Assembly (NCBI RefSeq): GCF_963676665.1
Contig: NZ_OY781373.1
Location: 62,001-126,000, forward strand
Length of the DNA: 64,000 nt
Reading direction: 5' to 3'
Origin: an uncultured Tolumonas sp.
Lineage (GTDB): Bacteria > Pseudomonadota > Gammaproteobacteria > Enterobacterales > Aeromonadaceae
Both the position numbers and the translations under genes were made by a program. Within the stretch, counting starts at the first letter, position 1, and every line of letters starts with the position of its first letter. The notes under the pieces are model-generated. The model searched no databases. It was not told the origin of the DNA and saw nothing but the letters and a program-made list of their open reading frames with translations. Shown piece by piece: positions 35,066 through 44,653 of this stretch.

Positions 35066-36038
35066 ACAGCGCCAGCGCGGTCAGACAGTGAGTTTGATGC
35101 AGCGCCCCTTCGCCGGGCGCAATGCTTTGACTGCCCAGCAATAAGCCGTAATGCGCACCTTGTTGCTCCAGTATTTGCAGCTGATAACAAAGCTTCGACA
35201 GGCGTTCTTCCAGATCCAGCCCCGGCGTTTTTTGTAGCTCCAGCCAGCATAATTGCGGGATCGGCGTCATAAACTCTTTGCTGACCAAGCCACGCCCTTG
35301 CGCGACCTGTTTCCAGGCGATCTGGCTTAATGATTCACCGACACGGTAAGGGCGTACACCCTGCATTTCATCCATGCCCGCGGTTTGACTGACGGAAGCT
35401 GGCGCATTGGATTCCGCCTGTGGCGTATTCCCGGCCTGCAACTGCAGCTCACACAATAACGGGCGCGGATAAGCCAGCCCGGTTTGTTGCAGATCGAGCT
35501 GCGTCCAGCATTCCAGCAAACCGAGCGGCCATTGGCTGGCGATGCGTAACCGACCCGGTTGTAACCAGCCGCGGCGGGCGGCAATAAAGGTCACGCCGAG
35601 TTGCGCACGATTTTCAAGCGTTGGCAGATGTTCGCCTAAGCCATCTATAGCGCTTAATTGCAGATCATAACGCGGGCGTTCCGTTTGTAATTGCAGCAGA
35701 AAACGTAACGATTGCCCGGCATAACCGGTTGGTGCCGTCAGCGCTTCCACCGTTAACCCGCTGAGGTTGTAGTGGCAGTAATGCATCGAGACTACAAACA
35801 GGCTGAACAACAGATAAGCCAGCGCCAGCACCAGATTGTTTTCATAATTGGAGCCGAGCAGGAAAATCGCCACCGTCAGACACAGATAAACCCAGCCGGT
35901 ATGGCTGGGGAATATAAATAGGTTATGACGATTTAAACGATATTGGCTGGCAGGGGGAATGCGCCGCTCCAGCCACGCATTCATGCGTTGTTGCCACGCC
36001 TGATGCAGCGACGGCCACAGTTTCATCGCACCTTTCAT
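35052..36038 (-). CDS. DUF58 domain protein
   Basis: 328 aa with two membrane helices near residues 48-90 and a C-terminal DUF58/von Willebrand-like part: VSQTAGMDEMQGVRPYRVGESLSQIAWKQVAQGRGLVSKEF, the family hallmark. It overlaps the MoxR stop (ATGA) and the next gene, so the three are translated together. DUF58 proteins are thought to act with MoxR ATPases as a chaperone for periplasmic or metal-containing complexes; the target here is unknown. Confidence 0.88.
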   Translation of the reverse strand: MKGAMKLWPSLHQAWQQRMNAWLERRIPPASQYRLNRHNLFIFPSHTGWVYLCLTVAIFLLGSNYENNLVLALAYLLFSLFVVSMHYCHYNLSGLTVEALTAPTGYAGQSLRFLLQLQTERPRYDLQLSAIDGLGEHLPTLENRAQLGVTFIAARRGWLQPGRLRIASQWPLGLLECWTQLDLQQTGLAYPRPLLCELQLQAGNTPQAESNAPASVSQTAGMDEMQGVRPYRVGESLSQIAWKQVAQGRGLVSKEFMTPIPQLCWLELQKTPGLDLEERLSKLCYQLQILEQQGAHYGLLLGSQSIAPGEGALHQTHCLTALALYENH

Positions 36039-36940
36039 CGTACTGGGTCCACACGTTCCAGCAGTGCGCGGCTCAGGCTGCTACGGCCACCAATCGCGCC
36101 GCTATAACCGCTGCGTAAACGATGTTCGGCCACGGGGGCAAAAATCGCCTGAATATCATCCGGCAGCAGATAATCACGTCCGGCCATATAGGCCCAAACC
36201 CGGGCGGCACTTAACAATGCTTTGCTGGCACGCGGGGAGAGCGCGTGCGGGGTGATGCCCGCAGTGCGGCTTTCTTGTACCAGACTGAGCAGATAATCCA
36301 GCGCGGCATCAGCCACTTTCACCTGTTCAGCTTGTCGTTGCATTAACTGTAATTGTTGGGCATCCAGCAGTGGCGTGACGTTGATGATGCCGTTTTGCAG
36401 CAACATGCGTTTTTCGGTGACTTTATCCGGATAACCTAACTCAATGCGCATCAAAAAACGGTCTAACTGCGACTCTGGCAGCGGATAGGTGCCGGCTTGA
36501 TCCTGCGGATTTTGCGTCGCAATGACGAAAAACGGCTCGGGTAAGGCGCGTGTTTCGCCATCTAAGCTGACCTGGCGTTCGGCCATCGCTTCCAGCAGCG
36601 CGCTTTGCGTGCGTGGGCTGCCACGGTTGATTTCATCGGCCAACAGCACTTGGGTAAACACCGGGCCGGGGTGAAAAACGAACTCTTTTTGTTGTTCAAA
36701 GACCGAGACACCCAGCAGGTCGGCCGGCAGCATGTCGGAGGTAAATTGCACGCGTTGATACTGCAACCCCATCACGGTGGCCAGTGCGTGCGCAAGCGTG
36801 GTTTTGCCCATGCCGGGCAGATCTTCAATCAGCAGATGGCCCTTCGCCAGCAAGCAACAGACCGCCAGCTGGATCTCCTCTTCCTTGCCTAAAATCACCC
36901 GGTTCAGTTCACTCAGAACGGCTTGAATATGCTGCTGCAC
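36035..36940 (-). CDS. MoxR-family AAA+ ATPase
   Basis: 301 aa. Walker A is EDLPGMGKTTLAHALA near residue 40; Walker B is VLLADEINRGSPRTQSALLEAM near residue 100; sensor FVIATQNPQDQAGTYPLPESQLDRF follows. The C-terminal lid (ALSPRASKALLSAARVWAYMAGRDYLLPDDI) is typical. First gene of the three-gene operon. Confidence 0.95.
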   Translation of the reverse strand: MQQHIQAVLSELNRVILGKEEEIQLAVCCLLAKGHLLIEDLPGMGKTTLAHALATVMGLQYQRVQFTSDMLPADLLGVSVFEQQKEFVFHPGPVFTQVLLADEINRGSPRTQSALLEAMAERQVSLDGETRALPEPFFVIATQNPQDQAGTYPLPESQLDRFLMRIELGYPDKVTEKRMLLQNGIINVTPLLDAQQLQLMQRQAEQVKVADAALDYLLSLVQESRTAGITPHALSPRASKALLSAARVWAYMAGRDYLLPDDIQAIFAPVAEHRLRSGYSGAIGGRSSLSRALLERVDPVR

Positions 36941-36983
36941 GCTAGACTCCGAAAAATAACAAGGCTCCGCAAAAAATAGCGGT

Positions 36984-37013
36984 CACAGGCTCCTGTAAGT
37001 ATAGGAGCCTGTG
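36984..37013. terminator. Hairpin between the BI-1 gene and moxR
   Basis: CACAGGCTCCT and AGGAGCCTGTG form an 11-bp perfect stem with an 8-base loop, 18 bases beyond the stop of the BI-1 gene. A short T-run follows on the minus strand about 8 bases later, so it probably ends that transcript before the moxR promoter. Confidence 0.65.
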
Positions 37014-37030
37014 GGAAAAGGCGGGGAAGA

Positions 37031-37690
37031 TCAGCGACGGCTGAGAATACGCAGGACACGCAAGAACAGGTTGATGATATCGAGATACAACGCAGCGGCG
37101 CTGTCGATAGCGTTATCCAGCGTTTTCGGGATCGCATTCGCGCGCGCCCAGTCGTAACCGATATAACCACTGAAAATCAGTGCCACCGCCCAGTCGGTCA
37201 GCGGATGTGATTTGTGGAAGATAAACACTTCCGCCAACTGCACGACCAAGGTGATCAGCAAGGCGAAAAATAGTGCGCGCCCGATGCCCTGAAAGAACGC
37301 CGGATACATACTGCCTAACAGCATCATGACGAAGGTGATTTCACCGGTCACACGCATGGCTTCCAGCACCAATGCGCTGTCAAATTGGCTGACTACTAAA
37401 TTCAGCACCAGACCAAACGGCACCACAATCAGGTTGTAACCAAAGAAGCTGATCAACGGATTTTCGGAGCGATTCAGAATAAAACTTCCGGCCATACAAC
37501 ACAGGAAGTAACCGATAAAAAACAGCCGATTATCGATGGCATACAGACTTTCCACCGGAATCGTCATCATCATCAGCCAGTTAACAAAAAAGCCCCAGCA
37601 TAAAGTCAGGCCGATGGTGAGGTTATATAACGACGGGCTGATTTGTTGCACGCCCGAGAGGTGTACGCGTTTAAAAACACTGGTTTCCAT
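37031..37690 (-). CDS. Bax inhibitor-1/YccA-family membrane protein
   Basis: 219 aa with seven hydrophobic segments and the family C-terminus (SGYIGYDWARANAIPKTLDNAIDSAAALYLDIINLFLRVLRILSRR). The conserved C-terminal region AALYLDIINLFLRVL is diagnostic. Members act as pH-sensitive calcium leak channels or modulate FtsH; the role here is not shown by the sequence. Confidence 0.92.
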   Translation of the reverse strand: METSVFKRVHLSGVQQISPSLYNLTIGLTLCWGFFVNWLMMMTIPVESLYAIDNRLFFIGYFLCCMAGSFILNRSENPLISFFGYNLIVVPFGLVLNLVVSQFDSALVLEAMRVTGEITFVMMLLGSMYPAFFQGIGRALFFALLITLVVQLAEVFIFHKSHPLTDWAVALIFSGYIGYDWARANAIPKTLDNAIDSAAALYLDIINLFLRVLRILSRR

Positions 37691-37878
37691 AATTTTATTA
37701 TCCCATACATAGTAAGTTGTTCATTCTTACAACAATTGCAGCAAATTCATAGTATCGCTTCAAATGAATATGTCGTTGTTTTTTGCTTCACCTGTACCGA
37801 TCTTGCGGCGATAATGCGCGCCTTCGTGCTGACTATGAGCGGTCAGTGGTGTTAAACCCTCATTATTCAGAATTAATT

Positions 37879-38766
37879 ATGTTGTCATTTCTGCCCGGTT
37901 TTATCTTATTACCACTCAGTATTGCATTTGTGATCCTGAATACCGCACTGGTGTCATTCCTGATTGGCATCCAGGCCTTGCTGAAATTGTTGATCCCGAT
38001 TGCGGTGGTTAATCATTACCTGACCCGTGGTTGTAATTTCATCATGTACGGCTGGTTGTGTGGTAATGCGCTGATGTTGCGACTGGTGAATAAAGTGGAG
38101 TGGGAAGTGCATGACACCACCAATCTGAATAAGAAAGGCTGGCATATGGTGATCTGTAATCATCAAAGCTGGGCGGACATCGTGTTATTAGGTGATATTT
38201 TCCGTAACCGTTTGCCAACCCCGAAATTTTTCTTAAAACACGATCTGTTGTATGTGCCGTTTGTCGGTCTGGCGTGCTGGGGCTTGGACATGCCGTTTAT
38301 GCGTCGTTACAGCCGTCAGCAGTTACTGAAAAACCCGGAGTTGCGCGGCAAAGATGTGACTACGGCGCGTGAGGCGTGTGCCAAATTCCGTACCATTCCG
38401 ACGACGGTGATTAATTTTGTTGAAGGCAGTCGTTTTACACCGGAAAAGAAAGCCGAAACCAAATCACCGTATGCGCATTTGCTGACGCCGAAACCGGCGG
38501 GGTTAGCGATGGCGATGAACGTGCTGGGTGAGCAGTTTGAGAAGATTGTTAACGTGACGCTGGCTTACCCGGAAAACACCGATCGACCATTTCACGCCAT
38601 GTTGACCGGTCGTTTAACGCGGGTTCAGGTTTGGATTGAAGAGATCCCGGTGACGGAAGTGCAGCGTGGCGATTACATCAAAGATAAACCGTTTAAACGT
38701 GGTTTCCAGCAATGGCTGACCGGCGTCTGGCAACGCAAAGATCAGCTATTGGCAGAAAAGCGTTAA
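37879..38766 (+). CDS. YihG-type 1-acyl-sn-glycerol-3-phosphate acyltransferase
   Basis: 295 aa from the ATG at 37879 (MLSFLPGFILLPLSIAF). N-terminal membrane helices, then the PlsC-type motifs: VICNHQSWADIVLLG (NHxxxxD), KFFLKHDLLYVPFVG, NFVEGSRFTPEKK and AGLAMAMNVLG. The YihG/YihG-like acyltransferases make phosphatidic acid with a preference for particular acyl chains. Single gene. Confidence 0.87.
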   Translation: MLSFLPGFILLPLSIAFVILNTALVSFLIGIQALLKLLIPIAVVNHYLTRGCNFIMYGWLCGNALMLRLVNKVEWEVHDTTNLNKKGWHMVICNHQSWADIVLLGDIFRNRLPTPKFFLKHDLLYVPFVGLACWGLDMPFMRRYSRQQLLKNPELRGKDVTTAREACAKFRTIPTTVINFVEGSRFTPEKKAETKSPYAHLLTPKPAGLAMAMNVLGEQFEKIVNVTLAYPENTDRPFHAMLTGRLTRVQVWIEEIPVTEVQRGDYIKDKPFKRGFQQWLTGVWQRKDQLLAEKR

Positions 38767-38776
38767 CGGAATGGTA

Positions 38777-39235
38777 TTAACTGAGCAGCGCAAACAGTTC
38801 ATCCAGATTGTGTTCCGAAAATACCTGAATATCGTGTTGGCGTAACAGGCGAGTGGTGATGCCTTCACCGGGAATTTTCTGACCGCTGAACTGGCCGTTA
38901 TAGATATTGCTGCTGCCGCACGATGGGCTGCTCTCTTTTAAGATCGCGTATTTGATTTGTTGCTGCTGGCACAAGGTGAGTGCCTGTTCGGCGCCGCGCA
39001 CGAAGGCGGTAGTCACATCATGGTTACAACCGGTCATTACGCGGCCATCGGTTTGAATTTCAGCGGCCGGACGCGGGGTGGGTAAACCACCAGCTTGTTC
39101 CGGACAAAATGGCACCAGCCAGCCATTGGCTTGCCAGCGTTGCAATAAGGTGTGATGAACCGGTTTGCTCTGACCGTCATAACGAACCGGGCAACCCAGC
39201 AAACAGGCACTGACTAGAATTTTTGGTGTTTTCAT
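38777..39235 (-). CDS. DUF523 family protein
   Basis: 152 aa. Conserved cysteine blocks are VSACLLGCPVRYDG, PFCPEQAGGLPTPRPAAEI, VMTGCNHDVT and LKESSPSCGS, the full DUF523 signature, suggestive of metal or iron-sulfur binding. Function unknown. Its 3' end faces the acyltransferase gene. Confidence 0.88.
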   Translation of the reverse strand: MKTPKILVSACLLGCPVRYDGQSKPVHHTLLQRWQANGWLVPFCPEQAGGLPTPRPAAEIQTDGRVMTGCNHDVTTAFVRGAEQALTLCQQQQIKYAILKESSPSCGSSNIYNGQFSGQKIPGEGITTRLLRQHDIQVFSEHNLDELFALLS

Positions 39236-39306
39236 TCTTCGACTCCCGTGTTTATCGCAGTGATTTTAAGCGGGAGCTGCAAAATGGCCAGACTATTTAA
39301 ATTTCA

Positions 39307-39849
39307 TTAGTTGGTTATGTGAGCAGGGCGCTGTCGCCATAAACGGAAGACGGTGTGGCTGTTCACAAACAAAAAGCTGCCCTCAATCAGCGCACCACCA
39401 ATCGAACCAATCACAAAATTATGTGTCACCCAACACACGGTGCCCATCAGCATGATCAGACGCATACGAATGCCTTGTTCACGATACAGCGCCCAGGTAC
39501 CGAGCGTGGTGCCGATCAGCGTTAACCACTGAATCGGTTGGGTAATGTTCGGCACACCCAACACCCAAACGATCAGCAGGAAAAAACACATCACCGCGAC
39601 ATGGCGGGTATGAGTTGAAATAAAACTGCGGAAACCACTGAGCCATGCCGCATAAGCGGCGGTATGGGCGCCGAGCAAGAAGAAATGGGCGCCAATGACG
39701 ACACAATATAAGGTCAGAAAGGTACGCAGACGCTGGTCATTGCGTTGCACAAAGGCTGAAATGCCAATTATAAACGCCAGTAAACCCACTGACTGCGCCA
39801 GTGGGTTGGCAGCAAACAAAGCCGCTAAAGCATGTAAATGTGAGGTCAC
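39307..39849 (-). CDS. ygjV: YgjV-family inner-membrane protein
   Basis: 180 aa with five or six hydrophobic helices and the YgjV pattern (SVGLLAFIIGISAFVQRNDQRLRTFLTLYCVVIGAHFFLLG). The start is a GTG that overlaps the uxaA stop (GTGA), so it is translated with uxaA. In E. coli ygjV also neighbours uxaA, which supports a link to hexuronate use. The molecular function is not known. Confidence 0.82.
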   Translation of the reverse strand: MTSHLHALAALFAANPLAQSVGLLAFIIGISAFVQRNDQRLRTFLTLYCVVIGAHFFLLGAHTAAYAAWLSGFRSFISTHTRHVAVMCFFLLIVWVLGVPNITQPIQWLTLIGTTLGTWALYREQGIRMRLIMLMGTVCWVTHNFVIGSIGGALIEGSFLFVNSHTVFRLWRQRPAHITN

Positions 39850-41333
39850 AAGGTTACGCCACTTTTGAAGATCGCGAGTTCTCGGAAGTCGTTCTTCTCA
39901 TTACAGGTGGCTTTACCATTGGCGACATCGACAATCAAATCAATAAACTGATTGAGCAGCTGCGCCATGGTTTGGTCTTCCAGCAATCGACCTGCGTTAA
40001 AGTCAATCCAATGCGGTTTACGTCTGGCTAAATCGCTGTTGGTGGCTAGTTTCACAGTCGGAACGAATCCGCCGTAGGGCGTACCTCGCCCTGTGCTGAA
40101 CAATACCATGTGACAACCGGCGGCGGCCAGTGCGCTGGTGGCCACGGCATCATTGCCTGGCGCGCTGAGTAAGTTAAAACCAGGGTGCGTTAACCGATCA
40201 CCATATTTCAACACATCCATGACCTGACTTTGTCCGGCTTTTTGCGTACAGCCCAGCGACTTCTCTTCCAGCGTGGAAATGCCACCTGCTTTGTTGCCGG
40301 GAGACGGATTTTCATAGATCGGCTGGTTGTGATCGATGAAATACTGTTTGAAGTCATTCACCATCGATACCGTTTTCTCAAACGTGGTTTCATCATGGCA
40401 ACGGGACATCAAAATGCGTTCCGCACCAAACATCTCCGGCACCTCGGTTAGCACGCTGGTGCCACCATGTTGGATCACGTAATCAGAAAACTGACCCAGC
40501 AGCGGGTTGGCGGTAATGCCGGAGAAACCATCAGAACCGCCACATTCCAGCCCGAATTTCAGCTCGCTGATCAAACCCGGTGTGCGGGAGTCTTGTTGCA
40601 TCACTGCCAGCAACTCCTGCAACAGTTCGACACCGGTGGCAACTTCATCATCATGTTGCTGACAGACCATGAAACGCACGCGCTCGGCATCAAATTCACC
40701 TAAGGTCTCTTTGAAGGCGGCGATTTGGTTGTTTTCACAACCTAAGCCAACCACCAGAACCCCGCCGGCATTGGGGTGACGGACCATATTCTGCAGTATG
40801 GTGCGGGTGTTCTGGTGGTCTTGGCCTAGCTGGGAACAGCCATATTGGTGGCTGAAAAGATGAATACCGTCGATAGCTGACAGATTGCATTCACGTTGCA
40901 GCTGTTGCTGCATCTGTTTCGCCAGCGCATTCACACAACCGACTGTTGGTAAGATCCATAACTCATTCCGAATACCCACTTCACCATTTTTACGACGATA
41001 GATCTGCACTTCGCGATCGGCGGGTTGTGGTGGCAAAGCGATAAAATCAGGCTGGTATTGATATTCATCCAGATCGTTCAAATTGGTGGCGATGTTGTGA
41101 TGATGCACATGTTCACCGACCGCAATGTCAGTGCGGGCATGCCCAATCGGCAGGCCATATTTGATCACTTGCGTGTTCGCGGGTAAATCATGCAGCGCCA
41201 GTTTATGCCCACGCGCAATAAAGCCACGCAGGGTGATCGTCACGCCATCGATGTTAATACGCTGACCTTCGGCAAGGTCAGCCAAGGCCACCGCGACATT
41301 ATCGGTGGCATGTATTTTTATAACCTCTTGCAT
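39846..41333 (-). CDS. uxaA: Altronate dehydratase
   Basis: 495 aa, normal length. N-terminal SAF domain (residues about 1-90), then the D-galactarate/altronate dehydratase core with conserved HQYGCSQLGQDHQNTR near residue 157, VLVVGLGCENNQ and GLECGGSDGFSGITANP, whose cysteines probably hold iron. It dehydrates D-altronate to 2-keto-3-deoxygluconate (KDG). It follows uxaB by 9 bases and is coupled to ygjV. Confidence 0.96.
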   Translation of the reverse strand: MQEVIKIHATDNVAVALADLAEGQRINIDGVTITLRGFIARGHKLALHDLPANTQVIKYGLPIGHARTDIAVGEHVHHHNIATNLNDLDEYQYQPDFIALPPQPADREVQIYRRKNGEVGIRNELWILPTVGCVNALAKQMQQQLQRECNLSAIDGIHLFSHQYGCSQLGQDHQNTRTILQNMVRHPNAGGVLVVGLGCENNQIAAFKETLGEFDAERVRFMVCQQHDDEVATGVELLQELLAVMQQDSRTPGLISELKFGLECGGSDGFSGITANPLLGQFSDYVIQHGGTSVLTEVPEMFGAERILMSRCHDETTFEKTVSMVNDFKQYFIDHNQPIYENPSPGNKAGGISTLEEKSLGCTQKAGQSQVMDVLKYGDRLTHPGFNLLSAPGNDAVATSALAAAGCHMVLFSTGRGTPYGGFVPTVKLATNSDLARRKPHWIDFNAGRLLEDQTMAQLLNQFIDLIVDVANGKATCNEKNDFRELAIFKSGVTL

Positions 41334-41342
41334 AATGCAACC

Positions 41343-42806
41343 TCAGCTACAAACGGTCAGCGCGGTGCGCATACCTTGTGAACGGATCCGCATCAGATGC
41401 AGACAAACCGCTTCCACCAGCCCTTTCACGCGGGTCAGATCTTCTCCCCAGTGACTTTCTACGCTCAATGTTTGCTTCACCAGATCGGCCAGCGTGATGG
41501 TACCAGCGTCAACCGCCGGCCACAGTGCCGCAAAGTGTTCCAGCCAGTGCGCTTCGTCTTGCAATGGGTAGCTTTCATCGCCACGTTTGCCTTGATAAAA
41601 GGCCAGTAGTGCCGCCAGTGCAAAGGTCAGGCGAACCGGCAGATGGCCTTTGCGATCTTGATAGGTCAGCAGTTGTGGCAGAATACGGGTTTTGTATTTG
41701 GTCATGCCGTTCAGGGCAATCGACAACAGTTGGTGCTTGATAAACGGATTGCGGAAGCGCGCTAACACATCTCGCGAGAATGACTCCAGCTCATCGCGTG
41801 GCAGATCCAGCGTCGGTACTATTTCTTCGAAAATTGCCTTTTCCACAAATTGGCTTAACTGCGCGTCTTGCAGCGTTTCGCCGACGGTGTCGATTCCGGC
41901 TAAGAACGCCACCGGTACCAATGCGGTATGCGCACCATTCAAGATCGCCACTTTGCGCTCTTTATATGGCTTGATGTCATTCACGATACGAATGTTCATC
42001 GGTTTATCGGCTGGCAGCTGATCAAGACACAGCGCTTCACTCAACCACTGCGGCCCTTGAATGACAAACAGATAGAAGTATTCCGCGGTATCGACAAATT
42101 GATCCTGATAACCGAACTCTTCCTGCAAGGCGGCGTGTTCATCACGTGGGAAACCGGTCACGATGCGATCAACCAGTGTTGAGCAGAAGGTGTTGTGCTG
42201 ACCCAGCCAGTTACTGAACGCCAGCGGCAATTTCCACTCGACAGCATAACGCTGCACCAATTCACGCAGCGCATCACCGTTATAGTCAATCAGCTCACAA
42301 GGCAGAATGATCCAGCCTTTGTCGGCGGCACCGTTAAAATGTTGGAAGCGTTCAAACAGCAAACGCGTCAGTTTGGCGGGAAAGCTGCTTGGTGGCGCAT
42401 CGGTCAGCTGGTCATCCGCGACATAGGTAATGCCAGCTTCGGTGGTGTTTGAGAACACAAAACGAATATCGGGGTTACGCGCCAGTGCCAACACCTCATC
42501 AAACTGCTGGTAGCAGTTCAGTTCGCGATTAACGCTGCGGATCAGACGGGTATGGCGCACCGCTTCACCCGCTTCGTTCAGGCCACGAATAACCGTGGTA
42601 TAGAGACCATCTTGCGTGCTCAAGCTGGGTGGAAAGGGCGTATCAATCGGGCGAATGATAGTAATACCAGCATTCAGATTGGTGTGTTCATTCAGCAAGT
42701 CGATCTGCCAATCGACAAAGGCGCGCAGAAAATTGCCTTCGCCGAATTGGATGATTTTTTCAGGGTATACGTTGCCGGGAAATTGCTGGCGGTTTAAAGC
42801 GTGCAT
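41343..42806 (-). CDS. uxaB: Tagaturonate reductase (altronate oxidoreductase)
   Basis: 487 aa from the ATG at 42806, with GAGGAGA 6 bases upstream. It is a mannitol-dehydrogenase-family enzyme: N-terminal NAD region [22 protein letters not shown], central [20 protein letters not shown] near residue 280 and the helical C-terminus. It reduces D-tagaturonate to D-altronate with NADH. Second gene after uxaC in the uxaC-uxaB-uxaA-ygjV operon. Confidence 0.95.
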   Translation of the reverse strand: MHALNRQQFPGNVYPEKIIQFGEGNFLRAFVDWQIDLLNEHTNLNAGITIIRPIDTPFPPSLSTQDGLYTTVIRGLNEAGEAVRHTRLIRSVNRELNCYQQFDEVLALARNPDIRFVFSNTTEAGITYVADDQLTDAPPSSFPAKLTRLLFERFQHFNGAADKGWIILPCELIDYNGDALRELVQRYAVEWKLPLAFSNWLGQHNTFCSTLVDRIVTGFPRDEHAALQEEFGYQDQFVDTAEYFYLFVIQGPQWLSEALCLDQLPADKPMNIRIVNDIKPYKERKVAILNGAHTALVPVAFLAGIDTVGETLQDAQLSQFVEKAIFEEIVPTLDLPRDELESFSRDVLARFRNPFIKHQLLSIALNGMTKYKTRILPQLLTYQDRKGHLPVRLTFALAALLAFYQGKRGDESYPLQDEAHWLEHFAALWPAVDAGTITLADLVKQTLSVESHWGEDLTRVKGLVEAVCLHLMRIRSQGMRTALTVCS

Positions 42807-42860
42807 TTGTGTCTCCTCACGCGGGAGCCTTGCCCCCACGCCGTTATCTGTTGAGTACGA

Positions 42861-44273
42861 TTATTTCAGCGCAATGCCGAAGTAGTTTTTCGCATTGTTA
42901 AAGCAGATGTTCTGCACCATCTCACCCAACAGTTTGATGTCGGCTGGCGCTTCGCCATCGGCGACCCAACGACCGAGCATGCGGCACAATACGCGGCGGA
43001 AATATTCATGTCGGGTATAAGAGAGGAAGCTGCGGCTGTCGGTCAGCATGCCAACAAAACGGCTCAGCAAACCGAGTTGTGCCAGCTGGATCATCTGGCG
43101 TTCCATGCCATCTTTCTGATCGTTAAACCACCAGCCGGAGCCGAATTGCATTTTTCCTGGAATACCGTCGCCCTGGAAATTGCCCAGCATGGTTGCCAGC
43201 ACTTCGTTATCGCGTGGATTCAGGCAATACAAAATGGTTTTTGGTAACTGATTATTGCGATCTTGCGCGTCGAGCAGACGTGACAATGGCGCGGCAACCA
43301 GACCATCATTGATCGAGTCAAAACCAGTATCTGGGCCAAGTTCCTGCAAACGACGGCTGTTGTTATTGCGCAGCGCACCGATGTGATATTGCTGCACCCA
43401 GCCCCGTTGTTTGTATTCGGCGGCGAGGAATAACAACACTGCGGTTTTGAAGGCGGCGATCTGCTCGGGTGACAGAATTTGACCTTGGCGACGTGCCTGC
43501 AACATGGCTGTCAGTCCGGCATCAGAGGCTTCACCGAACAGCACCACATCCAGTGCGTGGTCAGCAATTTTACAGCCGTGAGCCGCGAAATGATCCAGAC
43601 GCAGTGTCAGCGCCTGTTTTAAGTCGGCAAATGAATCAATGGCGACATTTGCGGCAGTTTCTAACGCCGTGATGTAATCGGCAAAGATCGGTGCTTCAAT
43701 ATTGAAGGCTTTGTCTGGCCGCCAGCTTGGTGTCACTACGGTGCCAAATGTTTCATCGGCTGCAATCGCTGCGTGGTGGCGCAGGTCATCAATCGGATCG
43801 TCAGTGGTGGCGACCATTTTCACGTTCATCTGCTGCATGATGCCACGTGCCGAAAATTCCGGTTGCGCCAGCTTGTCGTTGCAGAAATCCCACACCTGTT
43901 TTTCGGTAGTAGGAGATAACAATACATTCGTTAAGCCAAATGGCCGACGCAGTTCGAGGTGTGTCCAGTGATACAGCGGGTTACCAATGGTATGCGGAAC
44001 AGTAGCGGCATAAGCCTGAAATTTAGCGTAATCATCGGCATCACCGGTGCAGAATTTCTCATCGGCACCGTTCGAGCGCATGGCACGCCATTTATAATGA
44101 TCGCCTTTCAACCAGATGTCATACAGATTTTTAAACTGGTAATCTTCAGCGATCAATTGCGGCGGCAGGTGACAATGAAAGTCATAAATTGGCTGGTCTG
44201 CTGCGAAATCATGGTACAGCTGGCGGGCAAAATCAGTATCCAGTAAGAAATCTTCGGTTAAAAAGGAACTCAT
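42861..44273 (-). CDS. uxaC: Glucuronate/galacturonate isomerase
   Basis: 470 aa, the typical length. Signature segments are [15 protein letters not shown] near residue 30 (metal-binding HCH), [10 protein letters not shown] and [18 protein letters not shown]. It isomerises D-galacturonate to D-tagaturonate and D-glucuronate to D-fructuronate. Only the galacturonate branch (UxaB/UxaA) is encoded nearby. GGAG is 6 bases from the start; a KdgR-like box lies just upstream. Confidence 0.97.
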   Translation of the reverse strand: MSSFLTEDFLLDTDFARQLYHDFAADQPIYDFHCHLPPQLIAEDYQFKNLYDIWLKGDHYKWRAMRSNGADEKFCTGDADDYAKFQAYAATVPHTIGNPLYHWTHLELRRPFGLTNVLLSPTTEKQVWDFCNDKLAQPEFSARGIMQQMNVKMVATTDDPIDDLRHHAAIAADETFGTVVTPSWRPDKAFNIEAPIFADYITALETAANVAIDSFADLKQALTLRLDHFAAHGCKIADHALDVVLFGEASDAGLTAMLQARRQGQILSPEQIAAFKTAVLLFLAAEYKQRGWVQQYHIGALRNNNSRRLQELGPDTGFDSINDGLVAAPLSRLLDAQDRNNQLPKTILYCLNPRDNEVLATMLGNFQGDGIPGKMQFGSGWWFNDQKDGMERQMIQLAQLGLLSRFVGMLTDSRSFLSYTRHEYFRRVLCRMLGRWVADGEAPADIKLLGEMVQNICFNNAKNYFGIALK

Positions 44274-44283
44274 TTTTTACTCC

Positions 44284-44302
44284 GGTGAAATGAAGTTTCA
44301 TG
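44284..44302 (-). promoter_or_regulatory. KdgR-like box upstream of uxaC
   Basis: On the minus strand, CATGAAACTTCATTTCACC fits 15 of 19 positions of the KdgR consensus AATRAAAYRNYRTTTYATT. It lies 11-29 bases before the uxaC start codon, in a place where bound repressor would block transcription or early elongation. Confidence 0.5.
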
Positions 44303-44353
44303 TTTTCACATGTCCTCCTGCTTTCGCGAACAGGGCATGTAGCCATTTTTTCG

Positions 44354-44369
44354 ATTTGTTATACCAATT
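44354..44369 (-). promoter_or_regulatory. ExuR/UxuR-type operator, uxaC/exuT region
   Basis: AATTGGTATAACAAAT on the minus strand, identical over 16 bases to the site in front of the GntR regulator gene at 49254. It resembles the enterobacterial UxuR/ExuR motif AATTGGTATACCAATT. Confidence 0.7.
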
Positions 44370-44653
44370 ATTATTTCTTCCCCTGCTTGTGTCTATCCAT
44401 CTATTCGAGATTTTGTCTTGTTGGTCACATATTTTGCCTTTAATAGGAGGTGAAACCACTATTATTTGATATTGATCATGTTGTTGGTAGGCATTTGTCA
44501 CAAAAATCCGCTTCGCTCATGAGAGTAAAGTTGTTGGTCCAATTTCGGGTTGTGTATTACAGCATCAAATGCAGCTGAAATGTACTTCTAATAACCAGAC
44601 TGGCGTCATGAGTACTTTCTAACTATTTTGATGTTTGTTGTGGAGACAAAAAC

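Larger units (their letters stand above)
44274..44653. promoter_or_regulatory. Divergent uxaC/exuT control region
   Basis: 380 bases without an ORF. They contain a KdgR-like box (44284-44302), an ExuR/UxuR-type operator (44354-44369) and a CRP-like half site (ATGTGACCAA on the minus strand, 44421-44430). The region must hold the promoters for uxaCBA-ygjV and for exuT; I could not pin down their -10 and -35 elements. Confidence 0.7.
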
